A DNA stretch of 64,000 nt from positions 35,735 to 99,734 of the forward strand of contig PUQB01000780.1 of the NCBI GenBank assembly GCA_003024785.1, read 5' to 3'. Positions within the stretch are counted from its first letter, which is position 1. Every line of letters starts with the position of its first letter. Positions 10,584 through 22,708 of this stretch are shown here, piece after piece. Position numbers and translations under genes: made by a program. The notes beneath the pieces were generated by a model that made no database searches, was not told the origin of the DNA, and saw only the letters and a list, made by a program, of their open reading frames with translations. The DNA comes from Selaginella tamariscina. Its lineage: Eukaryota; Streptophyta; Lycopodiopsida; Selaginellales; Selaginellaceae.

Positions 10584-13500
10584 GACAATATGTATAATAC
10601 TGGAGATAAAATATGTCTTCTTCGGAATAACGAGATAGTTGGCACTGGAACTGTGGAAGTTCGAGATGATAATGCATCATGTCACAATATTGCCCAAGGA
10701 TCTTGTGTGTACGTATGGGTGAACACCATTTTCAAGCATGTTGAGGTTCCTGGAATGGAATTTGAAGAGGGTTCTCCTGTATTGTGGAATTTGGATGAAG
10801 TCAAGGCTGACACAGAATATACAAAGTCACAAACAAACAGTAACATGAGTTTTCCAGATGATGGCTTGCCTGCTGTGATGGATGAGGTGATTCTCTTTCT
10901 TCATGAGATTGAGGTTGGGAGAGGCATCATCACAGCTATAAATCCAATGGAAGCAGTGTCAGAAAAGAAACTAGGGTCCGACTTCGTGGGTGTAGTTGTG
11001 ACAGAGGTTTCACCTAATGGCACTTTGCATCTTGGATCCCTCGTGAGGTGGCGAACATCTGAATTAAGACGGCAAGATGGTTCAACATATTCTGGGTTGG
11101 ATTTCAATAATAACAACTCGGAAGAACAACTCATATTTGAAGAGGTTCCTTGCATTGGTCCTATTGTAAGAAAAAGGCGATTCATGGGTTGCAGATCTTC
11201 CCCTGCATGTTTCAGCAAGAGGGTGAAGATGGATCCTACATCTTCCAAAAGTGTTACAAGCATTTCCATGATTGACTGCTGCAAGAAAAAGTGTTGTCAG
11301 ATGGCAGACCGGAATGAAATTATCCAATGTAGACATGTTTTCGTACGCTCACCCAAAAGCAAAGGCATGAGTTTGTATATGCTGCATTAACTGGGTGTAT
11401 TGATGGAATGGCTTTGGACACAGGTTATCAGAGTACATCCATGGTATTTAATAAGGTGGCCATCTGCTTCAAAGCTTGGTACAGTATATATGGAATCCCA
11501 AATACCACGTTCTACCGTTGGAGGGATGAGTGGCTAGATGGAGCGCGAACCTCAGTACATGGGAACACTCGCTTGGTCAAAACCTGCTCTCATATTATGG
11601 CAGCCATAGAGATACTCAAAACTTTTGTGAAATCAAATGCAGATAGGATGCCTCACAAATGCCGAACCACAAATGCAGGGGTCAGGGAAAATCTCAAGGT
11701 TTTGCCTTCGATCTACACTCAATTGAAGCTGTGTGAACATGTGAACAAGTGCCTCAGCTTGAAGGGGCTGCAAGCAATCTGCACTGGTACCTTCAACAAC
11801 ATATGGAATACTCATTTTAAGGATGTGGAGATTGCAAAACACTCTAGCTTTTCCAAGTGTGACACTTGTACATCATTGAAGGTTGTAGAGGCTTGTGCAA
11901 AAACCTTGGTGGAGATCACTACCATTCAAAAGAAGATAGAGCCCACATGATTGCTCAACAAACTTGCCGGTCTCAGTATTATGCACACCGCATGCTTTCT
12001 GTGTCATGCCCATCAGAGTACTTGTGCTTGATCCATGACAAGATGGATCATTCAAAGACAAGCTTTCAAAGCTCGTTGCAACACCAAAGTGCCTTGGAAA
12101 TGTCATGAAACTTCCGATTTCATTGACATGTGTGCTAACACATGGACACGGTTGTGAATCATATGGACACTTTTCACTTCCACATTGGTCTAGCGACTCC
12201 AATTTCACTATTGGGTCGTTGGCCATGTGTTTCAGAAACCTTGAAGCCCACTCACAGACAAGTCCTATCAGTGATCTCAAAGTGAAGAAACAACACCTTC
12301 AACCTTTACATAATGCTCTCATGAACACGTCTACACTTGAGGCTACTTGGGAATATGAGAGGCATTGTCAGCAACCTGCACAAAAAATAGATGGCCCTGT
12401 TGAGAGTTCAGGTTCAGTGGAGGGATCTAGCTCAAATAGTGTACATGTGTCCTGAACATCAAATAAGCTTCCTCGTCATTTGCTTTTACAGATGGATAAT
12501 TGTGCAGGCGAGAACAAAAATAGGTAAATCATTTTACTTAAGGGTTTCTCAAGCTCATACTTACTTTTATTTTTTAGATATGTGTTAGCATACTTGTCAA
12601 TGCTTGTTGCCAAAGGTGTGTTTGAAACAATCACGCTCAGTTTTCTTATGGTTGGTCACACTCATGAAGATATTGATGCGTTCTTCAGCAAGGTCTCCAA
12701 CTCTACAAAAAGGACAAGTGCACTTACCTTACCGCATATGATGAATCTTTTTGAAAATTGCATCTTCAAAAAAAGTTGTGCTTTGCTTGTGACTGAGGTG
12801 CCAGACTTCAAAAAATTTCTCAAGGAGTATATAAAAGAGGGGAGTGATTCTTTAGTTGGTCACCTTGTGTTGCTACAATTGTTTTTCTCCATACGAGATG
12901 GTATACCTATTATGCAGTACAAGTTACAGCCATCAGAGTAGGAGTGGTTACCAAAAGAGGGCTTAATGCTCTTCAAAAGTGGAGAGAATGGAAAGCCACT
13001 TCTCCCAGAAGGACAACCAGACCCTATTCCATTGAGTGCCCAGCTCAAGGAACAAGAGGTTATTATTGATGGCATCAAAAAAATATGTGGCATGGGTTCA
13101 AAAATCGATGCCAAAGAATTCTGATAAGGCAACTGGTTACTCAGAACTATATAAGCATGTGGTGGACTATTGGGAGACTGTTGTTCGAGAGTTGGAAGGG
13201 CCTACTGTCACAAGTACAGAATTGCAACACCCTTTTTGGCCTAAAACAAGGTGGCGAGAGGAGATTGAAATGACATCACTGAGCACAGACAACATAGAAG
13301 CCACTAGTGATGTGGAAGTGCAAACCCCACACTTTGTTGGACAAATGAACCAAAAACCTAAAGCATACTTTGATTGCTGCTAGGATCTTCAAAAACTAAT
13401 GATGGTTCTCATTACTCCAGATGCGTCATATAATTAGCCTATTTGGATGGGTCAAATTATCGACACACCTGAAGTAATCACAAAAAATAGTATTGTTAAG

Positions 13501-13707
13501 GTTGTATGGTTCAAACCACAAAAAAGGCGACACGAGAAGGAGAGCGAAAGATATAATGGATGCCTAGAGAAAACATGGTCTCCCAATCAAAAAGACCCAG
13601 CATATTTTATAAATGTTAAATCCATTCGATATGGGTGGATGTCAAGAAGCGTTGATAAAGTCACAATTAATAAAACTGTAAGGGAATGTATGTTTTCTGA
13701 AGCTTAA
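10584..13707 (+). pseudogene. DUF7869-type transposase relic with N-terminal DUF8039-like modules
   Basis: The visible coding part starts after a splice-acceptor-like TTTATGTGCAG at 10583. N-terminal residues form two similar modules: GDKICLLRNNEIVGTGTVEV...SCVYVWV, and VILFLHEIEVGRGI...DFVGVVVTEVS, resembling DUF8039. After a frameshift near 11341-11365 comes HEFVYAALTGCIDGMAL, an HTH-like stretch (NTTFYRWRDEWLDGA), FSKCDTCTSLK, CLIHDKMDHSKT, LLLQMDNCAGENKNRYV and FLMVGHTHEDIDAFFSKVS. These last motifs are typical of DUF7869 proteins, and the three acidic sites could be a DDE triad (inference). QMDNCAGENKN joins RYVLAY across a 54-bp intron (12524-12577). The C-terminus contains WMGQIIDTPEV and YNGCLEKTWSP and ends at 13707. 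Breaks include shifts near 11341, 11890, 12058 and 13078, and in-frame stops at 12453 and 12939. Confidence 0.7.
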
Positions 13708-14186
13708 AGCAATTACAAAATTATAAAATATATATATTTAATATTCATAATTATTATAAACTCTTTAATAATAGTACCAAATTGTTTACTTAACTATATA
13801 AATTTAAAAACGATATGGAAGATTGACTATATTATTATAGGATTTGTATATTATATATATATTATTACTACTACAAATTTTAATTAATAATGTTATATTT
13901 AAATATTAATATTTTAATAACAACATCAATATTTATATAATGTACCTCTTATGCTCTTCCTTAATTGTTATATTAGGCAATATATTATATAATTTAATAC
14001 CTTCTACTTTTATAATGTTATTAATTTTTATTCAATGAATGCTATAATTTATTAAAGGGTCGAATACAAAAAAGAATATTCTAAAGAATATTCTGTTTTC
14101 AAACATATATTCTAAAGAATATTCCTTTAATATTAGAAAATGCTAATTAAATAGCTAAAATTGCTAATTATTAGGAAATGGGACTA
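13708..14186. other. AT-rich subterminal region, no gene
   Basis: This is over 80% A/T by eye. Two AAGAATATTCT-type repeats (near 14073 and 14110) belong to the end zone shared with the MITE at 21.6 kb. Confidence 0.6.
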
Positions 14187-14211
14187 TAGCCATGCCCATT
14201 TTAGTTACAAC
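14187..14211 (-). repeat. Right terminal inverted repeat of the proposed element
   Basis: GCCCATTTTAGTTACAAC ends at 14211 and is the reverse complement of the left end apart from one A/T and about one A/G change. Upstream, AGGAAATGGGACTATAG matches AAGAAAATGAGACTATAG in the MITE at 21.6 kb. Confidence 0.6.
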
Positions 14212-17066
14212 TTGCATAATTAGTTTTATAAAGCTTTGATTAAGCATACGTCTCAAATGTTTTGGTGGCAACAATCCATCCCTTTCCAACATCATTTGCT
14301 CTTGAATGGTTGTAAAAACCCCCCTGCTTACACAAGTTGGTAAATAAGAAGATCCCATAAGTTGTAGAAAATAGAGTACGCACCTTAGATGGGTCTTCTT
14401 CGTGTACATCATTTCCATTTGTATATTGTTTGTCTCGGTTGCATTCAACACTTTGATTTGGACTCATACTTGTAACACCAAGTGTTCGCAGAAGAATCGA
14501 ACAAAAAAATATCCTCACAAATATGGCCTCGTCCGAACGCATGCATCAATACAGATTGATGAGGCCCAAATTTCAAATACCATAGAACCTCAACTGCGCT
14601 GCAAAGTTCCCGCATATCATCAAGTGTTTTGACAGTCCATCCGAAACTTCGACTCCAGTCATATAACAACTCCGTCAATAAGAAGTAGATCTTCATGTGC
14701 TCATTGTCAAGGAGGCCATCTACTGCATACAATGTCATTTGGTACCATTGTACAAAATGTTGGTGCTCCTGAGCTTGCCAAAAACCAAGCTGAGTCAATG
14801 GATGATATGGTCTGCGACCTCCCTTCATGATTGAGGTTCGATGTTGTAGCAAGGTCTTCATTCGTGATCTCAATATTTGCATGGTAGATTCCTTGCCTTC
14901 TTGTATTTTGTTGAATGTCTGCTCGTTGCACACTTTTAACACATTCAAGACACCACAAATGCATCACGTCAAATGTTGAAAACTCCAATAAATTAACTCT
15001 GAAAAGAAAAGTGATGAATTGGCTTAGAAAACTGTTACATGTTTGCTTACCCGTAAACATCAGCTAACTTGAGTAGCATGCTTGCACCACGTACTCCAGA
15101 ATCCCATTGGAATTTTAGCTTATGAGATGTGCTCGAGATTGTTCCTAGCACCTCAATCGCTTCATTGATCTCACGAACTGTCCGAGGTTGAGGTGGCTCC
15201 ATGGAATTCTGGAAAATGTCAGAATGTTTTCCATTGCTTCCCGTCCTGTGTAACTGGAGTCTTACATTTCCTACAACTGTTTTTGCCACCTGCATGGGGG
15301 ATAGCTTGTTAAAGACTTCCTTAAATGAAAAAAACCAGCATCAACGTACCACTCGAAAGCTTGAGAAGTTCACATTGTGCCGGATGGTCCGCAGCAACAA
15401 CTAGGAGCAAAGCCCTGAGACAAAAGTTTTTTGGCAACCCCCACATAGTGGTCAGGATCTAGAGAATAATCTACCTCCACCCTTCTATAAACAATGACAC
15501 AAGCTCCTCAATCAACAAGTTCATGAATGCATCCAGGCTGTCTGTCCCTGCTTCCCTTCGGAATGTACATGATTGGTAATGTTGCTGTAGAGTGTGCTGC
15601 TCCTTGCAAACCTGTATTTAGTACTCTAATGTTTAATGCTCCTGAACTCCTCTGTTGGTTCTGGCAGATTGAAATCCATCCCAATGAAGTTGTAGTGCCA
15701 AGTTCCTGGGGTCCCTTTGACTAGCCTTCGAGTAGCTTCAAAAATAGAATGGCATGAAGGGCATTTTACCTTGTACATACCATGTTGATCCACATCCACA
15801 CCATTCATGCACTCATTTCTAAATGGCCATTGACGTATGAATTCCTCGCAAAAGCAACACTTGATAGGAAGCTCAAACTCTTGATCAGGATCAAAAAACA
15901 CTTGATACTACCGCCATTTGCTACCTTCCCAAATCTTATTAATTTGTTCAGGTGGTTCGTGCAATGCTCTATGTTGCCACGAATCTCGCGCTCTCCAAGG
16001 CCTAAGGTCATCCCAGTATATGGATTTTACTTTGGATCGTAAAAGGAGTCGAGGACCCAAGGGAATGTAGTAAAAGGATATTGAGCTGCTAATACTTGCA
16101 CCACAGAATGAGCATTCCTCTTTGCATGTGGCACAATGATGAAGGGGAACCCTACATAAAACACAAATTGGTTGTGTCAATTCAAGGCATTTAACAAACC
16201 ACTATGTTAGAGACTTACCCGCACCCACACTGCTCATCACAACTGCTGAATGCAAAAGATGGAGTGTTTTTATGCAATTAGAAATCATGACGTCTTGGAT
16301 TTGGCATACCTAAGTTGCGCAGAGGCGATCTAGGGCACGTGAAGATCGTGGAACCTTCAAGTCGCCCCACCTCCCAGTCCAAGATGGGCACAAGATATGG
16401 GCTATTGTTGCTTCTCCTGTGCCGAACATTGCTTGCAAAATGTTTGTCCTCACTGCCTCTGAGACATGCCCATAATCAAACAAATGACATAATGAAATAA
16501 AAACCTCAACATCTGTGCTGCAATAGGTTGGTTTGGGACGGGAAGTTCATCAAATGCCAAAATATGCTCTTGATCATCTTCATTAGCCGAGTCAACACAA
16601 CAGCATCGAGCTCATCTTCATCTTCATGGTGTTGATCTTTATGAAAACTGTCATCTCCATTTTCCAAAGCCCCCATTATCAGCCCAAAGTTACAAACATT
16701 TTGCTGAGTATGAGAGACTTCTTCATGGCTCTCATCAGGCTCACTGCCTTCAATAATGTTTGTGTTAAACCTAGACTTGTATCTTGTGTGCAAGTGATTA
16801 TAGAAGCCTGACTTGCTGTAATGTTTACCTCCACTCCCAAACTGCTCAGAGCATTGTGAACATTGACAGACAAAGGCTCCACAAGGATCTTCATGATTTT
16901 TTGCACGGTTTGACTGTTCTCGTGTGTGCCATCGCCAGGCACCCCTTGTGACCTGCTTCCCATTGATTATGTACTCTCTACGCCTGGTCATGTTTTGCGT
17001 TGATGAACATGTTCTAAACATCAACTTAACGAAGTTTGTTTTAAGCAAAATGTGAAGTTCTTCCAT
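14212..17066 (-). pseudogene. Cysteine-rich transposase relic (KDZ/Plavaka, CACTA-like)
   Basis: Several minus-strand frames read as one protein from 17066 downward. REYIINGKQVTRGAWRWHT is followed by a C2H2-like finger (CQCSQCSEQF...HYSKSGFYNHLHTRY), then an acidic stretch. Next is a Cys cluster (PICVLCRVPLHHCATCKEEC, then CSFCGASISS), YYIPLGPRLLLRSKV, and a second Cys group (IKCCFCEEFI, VKCPSCHSIFEA). FDVMHLWCLECVKSV resembles the D-x2-H site of CACTA/Plavaka transposases. The last part is helical (WYQMTLYAVDGLL ... LWYLKFGPHQSVLMHAFGRGH). A 52-bp GT-AG intron (14999-15050) joins KLADVYG to VNLLEFSTF. Several indels break it. The family is inferred from overall layout and no single motif is decisive. 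Confidence 0.45.
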
Positions 17067-17233
17067 TAAAGGCAGGCGGGCACATTAATCTCTATACAAT
17101 GATTCCCGCGTTGTGGGCGGGGCTTACTTACGGATTTCAAGCTAAGAAGTACCTTTAGGTTTAGCATTTTGTTCTTTAGTGAATGTGGGTTTAGTTTATT
17201 CCATTTGTGCCCTCACTTCACTCAAATCGATAG
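17067..17233. promoter_or_regulatory. Divergent intergenic region with degenerate palindrome half-sites
   Basis: This 167-bp gap separates the start of the minus-strand transposase relic from the ATG of the plus-strand SAM-domain gene. It contains GGCGGGCACATTAATCTC (about 17074) and GATTCCCGCG (about 17101), which look like broken copies of the palindrome found at 5.7 and 9.7 kb, followed by TTGTGGGCGGGGC. No TATA box is convincing. Confidence 0.35.
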
Positions 17234-19023
17234 ATGGCGACATTTGTACACACGAATCTTGAATCCCTGAAGCTGGAAGAGGTAGGTGCCTTGCTATCCA
17301 CGAAGTTTGGTTCAGCTGGGGTCGATTTCAATACCCTAGTTGCAAAGGAGAAGATCAATGGAGAGGGCCTTGCTGGGATGAGCACAAGAGATTGGTCTGA
17401 TGTGGGTGTACCACGAGGAACAGCTGCCGCTATTGTTAGGTATGTGCAATCATCATTGAAGACCCAAGCTCCTTCGCGAATCCCATCAACATCTGCAAAT
17501 GCTAAGTGCAATCCCATCAACATCACAAATGCTAAAGTGCACATTCATGGTAGTCGCACCAAAGTTCACATCCATGGTTTGGATGTGAAACTGAACACAT
17601 GGGTGGGGCCATAGTGTCTCATCTTCTTCGACTGATTTGAAGGCTGGCCGAGTTATCACTGCAAAGGAACTCCGTTGGCAGGTGAAAGCTGCATTCCCCA
17701 ATTATTGGGCTGCAAGGTTCAAGGGAAAGCTTGCTGGCAGATATCTTCCACGAAGGACAGAAATCATAGATCGACTATATGGAGTGAACTGCTCAATGCA
17801 AACTCGAGAGCATGCAGAGAAGAAAATTGGGCGTAAGCTTGTAAGCTTTCGTAGAAACATCACCAGAAAGAAGCAAGCTTTTAGGGAGGAAGGTCGATTG
17901 GAACGTGATTATTTATGGAACTGTACACTTGTGGAATTGCAAGCATATGGGCAAAACTGAAAGAAACAGATGTTGAGTTCTTTATTGAGCTGCACTTAGC
18001 TCATGCAGAAACCGCATCCATACTTAGAGAAGAAGTTGCATGTGTTTATAACTTTTATGGATGGCCAGGGATGTATACTTTTGAGCAAAACAATCATGAT
18101 AGTGATTCAGAGGAAGAAGCCGCCCTATGTGGAGACATTCTCAAATCTAAGGCCGTTACAGAGAACAAAGCAAATTTAGAGAAGGTAAAACAATTTTCTC
18201 AGTATGTTGAAATAACTATTGTGGATTACAACAGGTTGGACAAGACACAGTTGATGTAGCCAATAGAAAACGACGCAAGCCAGGACAAAGGCCACTGCTC
18301 TCTCAATACCTAACTCATAGAAGGTCAAAACATTTTTTCAACAACTTAGAAACTTAATATTGTTGTATTTGTTCAGAGGCCAGAAGACACAGACAGAAGT
18401 GACTCTGATTCAGATTTAGAGGTTGGTTAAATCATACTGAATTATTTTTTTTCCTTCATCAAGCTATAAGTAATACTAAGTTTTATTTCACAAATAGGAC
18501 TCAACCCGAGGTAGGCCAAAAACAGACACTGATCCTAGGATGATACCCAATTCACAGAAGGTAAGTTTTAATATTATACATATGTGATGTGTTTATTTGG
18601 CCTCTTATTTTCAGAGGCTAGGAGATGCTGATGAAAGTGACTCTGACTTGGATGAGGAGGAGTTTAGGTGGGGCAACATTGACAAACAAAACACTTTGTC
18701 TAAGAAGAGATTAAGAGGCAATACACCAATTCCAAATTCGCAAAAGGTAGTTTGTTTTTATAGTGTTGTATCCTTGAAATTTTGTTTATGTTTGCCAGTG
18801 ATTTATTTAGACACGATCGGATTGTGACTCTGAGATGGACACTAAGGACATAGCAGATGTTGTGCTAGATGACAAAGAGAAATTTGTAAGCACCAATGAG
18901 AAAAACAACACAGACGAAGATGAAAATAACCAGCATGACTACATGGTATTTCTAGCATTTCTACTTCATGAACTAAGGAATTGTTTATGTACTAGTTGCC
19001 TAAAAATGGGAGGAGAAGTTTAA
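17234..19023 (+). pseudogene. SAM-domain protein with serial acidic exons
   Basis: The start ATG at 17234 opens a sterile-alpha-motif-like domain: LEEVGALLSTKFG, then INGEGLAGMSTRDWSDVGVP and a helix IVRYVQSSL. SAM domains mediate protein-protein or RNA contacts. A stop at 17612 is followed by another frame (17637-17960, basic, RYLPRRTEIIDRLYGV), and a shift back near 17930 leads to AKLKETDVEFFIELHLAHAE. A 50-bp intron (18185-18234) joins ANLEK to VGQDTVDVANRKRRKPG. Further short exons follow, separated by introns of roughly 50-75 nt. Two are clearly related: PEDTDRSDSDSDLE (about 18379-18421) and LGDADESDSDLDEEE (about 18616-18660), each followed by a segment ending IPNSQK. It lies head-to-head with the transposase relic, so it may be that element's accessory gene. 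Function unknown. It is classed as a relic because of the frame changes. Confidence 0.45.
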
Positions 19024-21637
19024 ATAATTGGACATTGAGATCTTCAAACTATTTGGAAGCATACTTCTACAACAGCCAAAAGAAAAAGTTTCTTTGATGG
19101 CACTCAAATCATTTGCAGTTGCTCACAACAAATCAGTGGTGCCAAAGTTTTTGCAATTACTGCATCTATGCGCTTTTCTGTTGCACTTAAGCATGTTGCA
19201 CAACGAGCCATATCCAGGGTGTGCTTAAAGTTGAAAGGCATGTATGGGATAACAAGAATTGGCAAACCCACACTGTCACTCTCAGTAGACTTTAGAATTT
19301 GGTGTATAGTTTTCCATCCATGAAAGCCACTTTGGTTCCTTTCTATGAAATATGGTATATATTCATGTTTGAAATTCAAACGATATATCCATTATGTTTA
19401 TGTTGCCATTTCGTGTTCAAATATCCACTATTTATTTCATAACATTGTACAATTCAAATCCATTATGAAAAACACCATGAGTTGTGCAACTACTTGCTAC
19501 TTTTGAAGCTACTCTACTATCACATTGTATATCATGGTCAAATCTTCACATTCATTTACACTATGGTCTTCACTTTCTAAACCACTATGTTTCATAGTCT
19601 TGAATGCCACTACTAGCATCAACTTAACATAGTGGTTTTTGTAAGTGGATAGTCCTGTCAACAGCCAAGTTACTATAATTCTGGCTTTCATGGCAGAATC
19701 CACCATCCGTGGCTCGTTGTGATAAAAGTAAGAAGAAAGGGAGAAAGATAGGGAGAGTCAAACAAGGGAGAGACTCTTCAAAGTCACACTTGGCATGATT
19801 GCAAGTGAATCAATCCACATGAAAAATTAACGCGGGGACAAGTACTATCGGGTATGTAACATCCGCGGGTCCCACAACATAGACAATTGACTTAGCACCA
19901 CTTACAAAAGATTAAAGCTCAAGCTCATGATTGTCCACACAAATGGCTATGTCAGTCCCATTTCGTGAGTGTGTTTGCTACCGTAAAGAATGAAGACTAT
20001 TTCGCCACACAATGTAAATGAAGACGGCAACATGTGATAACAAATTAAGAAACTTAAGCTTGTATTGACCAATACTAGAGGAAACATATCGTGTCATGTT
20101 ATGAGCATGACGCATTGTGTTATCAAATTGAGTTTAAAAGTAAAGACATGATGAATTGATGGCGAGTGAACCCCTTAATATACTCTTGAAAGAAAGGCAG
20201 AGGGGTCATCAACTTATTTGCACAAGGACCCTCATTTCCCAAAGATTCACTACATCACTACAACAGTTCAATTGGACGTTGTTGATGCCAAGATCTCCAC
20301 CTTAGAAATGGAGGTTGCCAATTGAGGGAATGTAGACAACACCGATACATGTGTGCAATCTTGTCAATCTCCATCAGAGCATGGCCATTCCCAATGTAAA
20401 GTGGAATTAGAGCACATGAAGCTGCATGTGGGAGAAGTAATGTTTCAAATCGTTATGCTAGCGAAGAGCATCCTCAAGGGTCACTAGAGCCAGTGCATGC
20501 ATAAGCCCCACAAAGTCCTAACAAAGTGTTACCATAACATGCCTAACTTAATTTGTTTCGACATGTTAAACTTTACAAAAGCAAGAGGCTATGAAAGCAA
20601 ACTCCCGATGGCTCCTAAAGAATACGATGCAATTAATCATAGTCATCACCATGCCCAAATATACATTTAAAGATGAAAGAGTACTCCAATTCTCACAAGT
20701 TGTTATGTCTAAACCATTGTACCACTGCAATACCGTCCCTTAAAAACAAGTAGGAAACTCGCATAAACAGTGAGTATCATTTCTAAAATGATATGTGACA
20801 ACCATTGTGAAGTGATCAAACCAATGATACACATCATCCTTAAGATTTTATGGAAGAAATTCGGTTGGACTCGAGGATTCAAAGCATGAGTATAAGAAGT
20901 AGCACCATGCCGTGAATGTTGCCACTAACTGAATTTAATTACTTAGTTGCACCTGCATACATATAACAATTGCATGAGGTATTGTTTCACAAACAAAGGA
21001 TTTGCCTGTTGCACATCCATGGACAAAAAGAGAGAGAATAGAGCTAGATTTATAAGAATGGAACAGATGTAGATAATGGAAATTTAAATATAAAAAGATA
21101 GAAGTTCTCATATTGGTGAAGGTGAGGGCATGTCTAATTGTCTATAATATGGAGCGTCAAATTTATGCCTTTTTGTTTAGATCTTGAAATTTGAATGTGC
21201 ATGCCATATTAGCCCAAAACCCTAGATTATATATAGGAAAAGTGGTTCAAATTGAAACCAATCTGATGGCTATCAAAATTTCATTATGATATGTACACAT
21301 GGACCTCACATTGTGAATCAATAATTATTAAAACTTATAAAGTTACATTAAAATTATTTAAATTTACTTTGAAAATCATTGCTACAATCCTTATAACTCA
21401 TTGTTAATCTTTTTATTAATATAATAAGTAAATTATGTTATGTAAATTTTAGATTGTACCTACACAAATGCAAAAGTAGTATATGTTATAAAAATATACT
21501 TCAGTAGTTATTAATATTAAATTTATACAAATGATTAGATCAAGTAAAAACAGATTTATTATCAATGAAATAATGTTATTGTTAGCTTATGGAGTAATAA
21601 CATATATGCACATTGTGTATGTATTTATATGTACAAC
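19024..21637. other. No recognised gene; one dispersed repeat fragment
   Basis: AT-rich sequence with only short open stretches (for example minus-strand 19379-19104) that match nothing recognised. The segment at about 20155-20260 (AGAAAGGCAGAGGGGTCATC, CTTATTTGCACAAGGACCCT) is the reverse complement of part of block R (about 47720-47800 and 60235-60315), so it is a third copy of a dispersed repeat. Confidence 0.55.
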
Positions 21638-21849
21638 GTTGTAACTAAAATGGGAATGATATATGAAAATGGAAATATAAAAAAAAAATTAATTTAATAC
21701 TTATATATTAATTATTAATATTTTAAATATACATTTTAAAAACTATTCTTTCTTTAAACATATATTAGTCTAAAAAATATTTCTTTATATTAAAAAAATG
21801 TTAATTATTAAGAAAATGAGACTATAGATATTTCCATTTTAGTTACAAC
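21638..21849. mobile_element. MITE, 212 bp
   Basis: The ends are GTTGTAACTAAAATGG (21638) and CCATTTTAGTTACAAC (21849), in an AT-rich body with no coding capacity. The left half matches 532-650 and the right half matches about 14060-14211, as expected for an internally deleted copy of the proposed 13.7-kb element. No clear target duplication is visible (flanks TATGTACAAC and GTTCATACAT). Confidence 0.7.
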
Positions 21850-22438
21850 GTTCATACATTGTGTATGTGTGTAAGCTATATATACACATTATTAACAGGA
21901 AAGTTAATAAAGATCTTGGTAAGTTTATAGAGAGTTTGGACAATAGACTTGAGAGTATGAAAACAAGTTAAGGGCTACTGATGTCCTCATAAAATGAAGA
22001 ACCCTAAAATGGTGGAGAGCTTGAGGTAAAAAACAAGTACATACATTATTAATAATTAATAAAATTAGTTTTTTAATGTGGTGTATTAATAGAATGTTAA
22101 TATATAAATGTTATTAAATTTTAAAAAACATATATATAAGTTTTATATAGATATAATTATAATCTAAATAGTCCCATCCTAAACTAGAAGTATTTTGCAA
22201 AAGGGAAGATGGTACGTGATGGCCAATGTTTACTAATGAATATAAATCAAATATAATAAATTCAATATAATTTAATATGAACTATGTAATGCTAAATGAA
22301 AGTATAATGGATTACATTCTCTCTATAACATATCTCGAACACATATTGACACACAAATATTTAATTGTTTAATTTTTTAAAAGTCTTTTTATATATTTTA
22401 AGATTAATACTAGAGCTAAGGTTTAAATGTGATCAAGC

Positions 22439-22527
22439 TGTTAGGAGTTAGAGTTCTTCTCTAGGGCTATATAGAGTATGACCACTACCAATTGTTTTAT
22501 TTTAATACACTTAAGGGGCTTTGTTCA
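22439..22527 (+). repeat. 5' LTR of degenerate copia element (short)
   Basis: It begins TGTTAGGAGTTAGAGTT and ends AAGGGGCTTTGTTCA. The same sequence recurs at 27673-27769 with several differences and an 8-bp length change. At about 90 bp it is unusually short for a Ty1/copia LTR. Confidence 0.6.
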
Positions 22528-22708
22528 AGAACTCAAAGAATTGAGAATCGGTTTAAAGCTAACATCCTTCAGGTTTTAAGGTGAAGCCTTGGGCTTGTGC
22601 AAGGGGCACAAGTGGATCTTGGTGGTAGTAAAGTGATCAAGAAGAGTTCATGATCTAGGCATTGCATTAGGTGACTATTTTGCACATTCTTTTTCTTTGG
22701 GATGCAAA

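Larger units (their letters stand above)
532..14211. mobile_element. Proposed 13.7-kb TIR element with ParB-like, HAD and DUF7869 genes
   Basis: The left end reads GTTGTAACTTAAAGTGGGCA (532-551). The right end, read inward on the other strand from 14211, reads GTTGTAACTAAAATGGGCA. A 212-bp MITE at 21638-21849 matches about 90 bp inside the left end and about 130 bp inside the right end, in the order expected of an internal-deletion derivative. The interior holds two minus-strand gene relics (832-5380), two palindrome arrays, satellite DNA, and one plus-strand transposase relic (10584-13707). Both ends also share AATTATGCA just outside the core, in inverted orientation. No target-site duplication is clear, so the exact termini are unsettled. 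The alternative is two unrelated MITE remnants that happen to flank this region. Confidence 0.5.

Noticed and set aside
11633..12280. Minus-strand frames opposite the DUF7869 gene
   Set aside because: The plus strand carries the family motifs; these are shadows.
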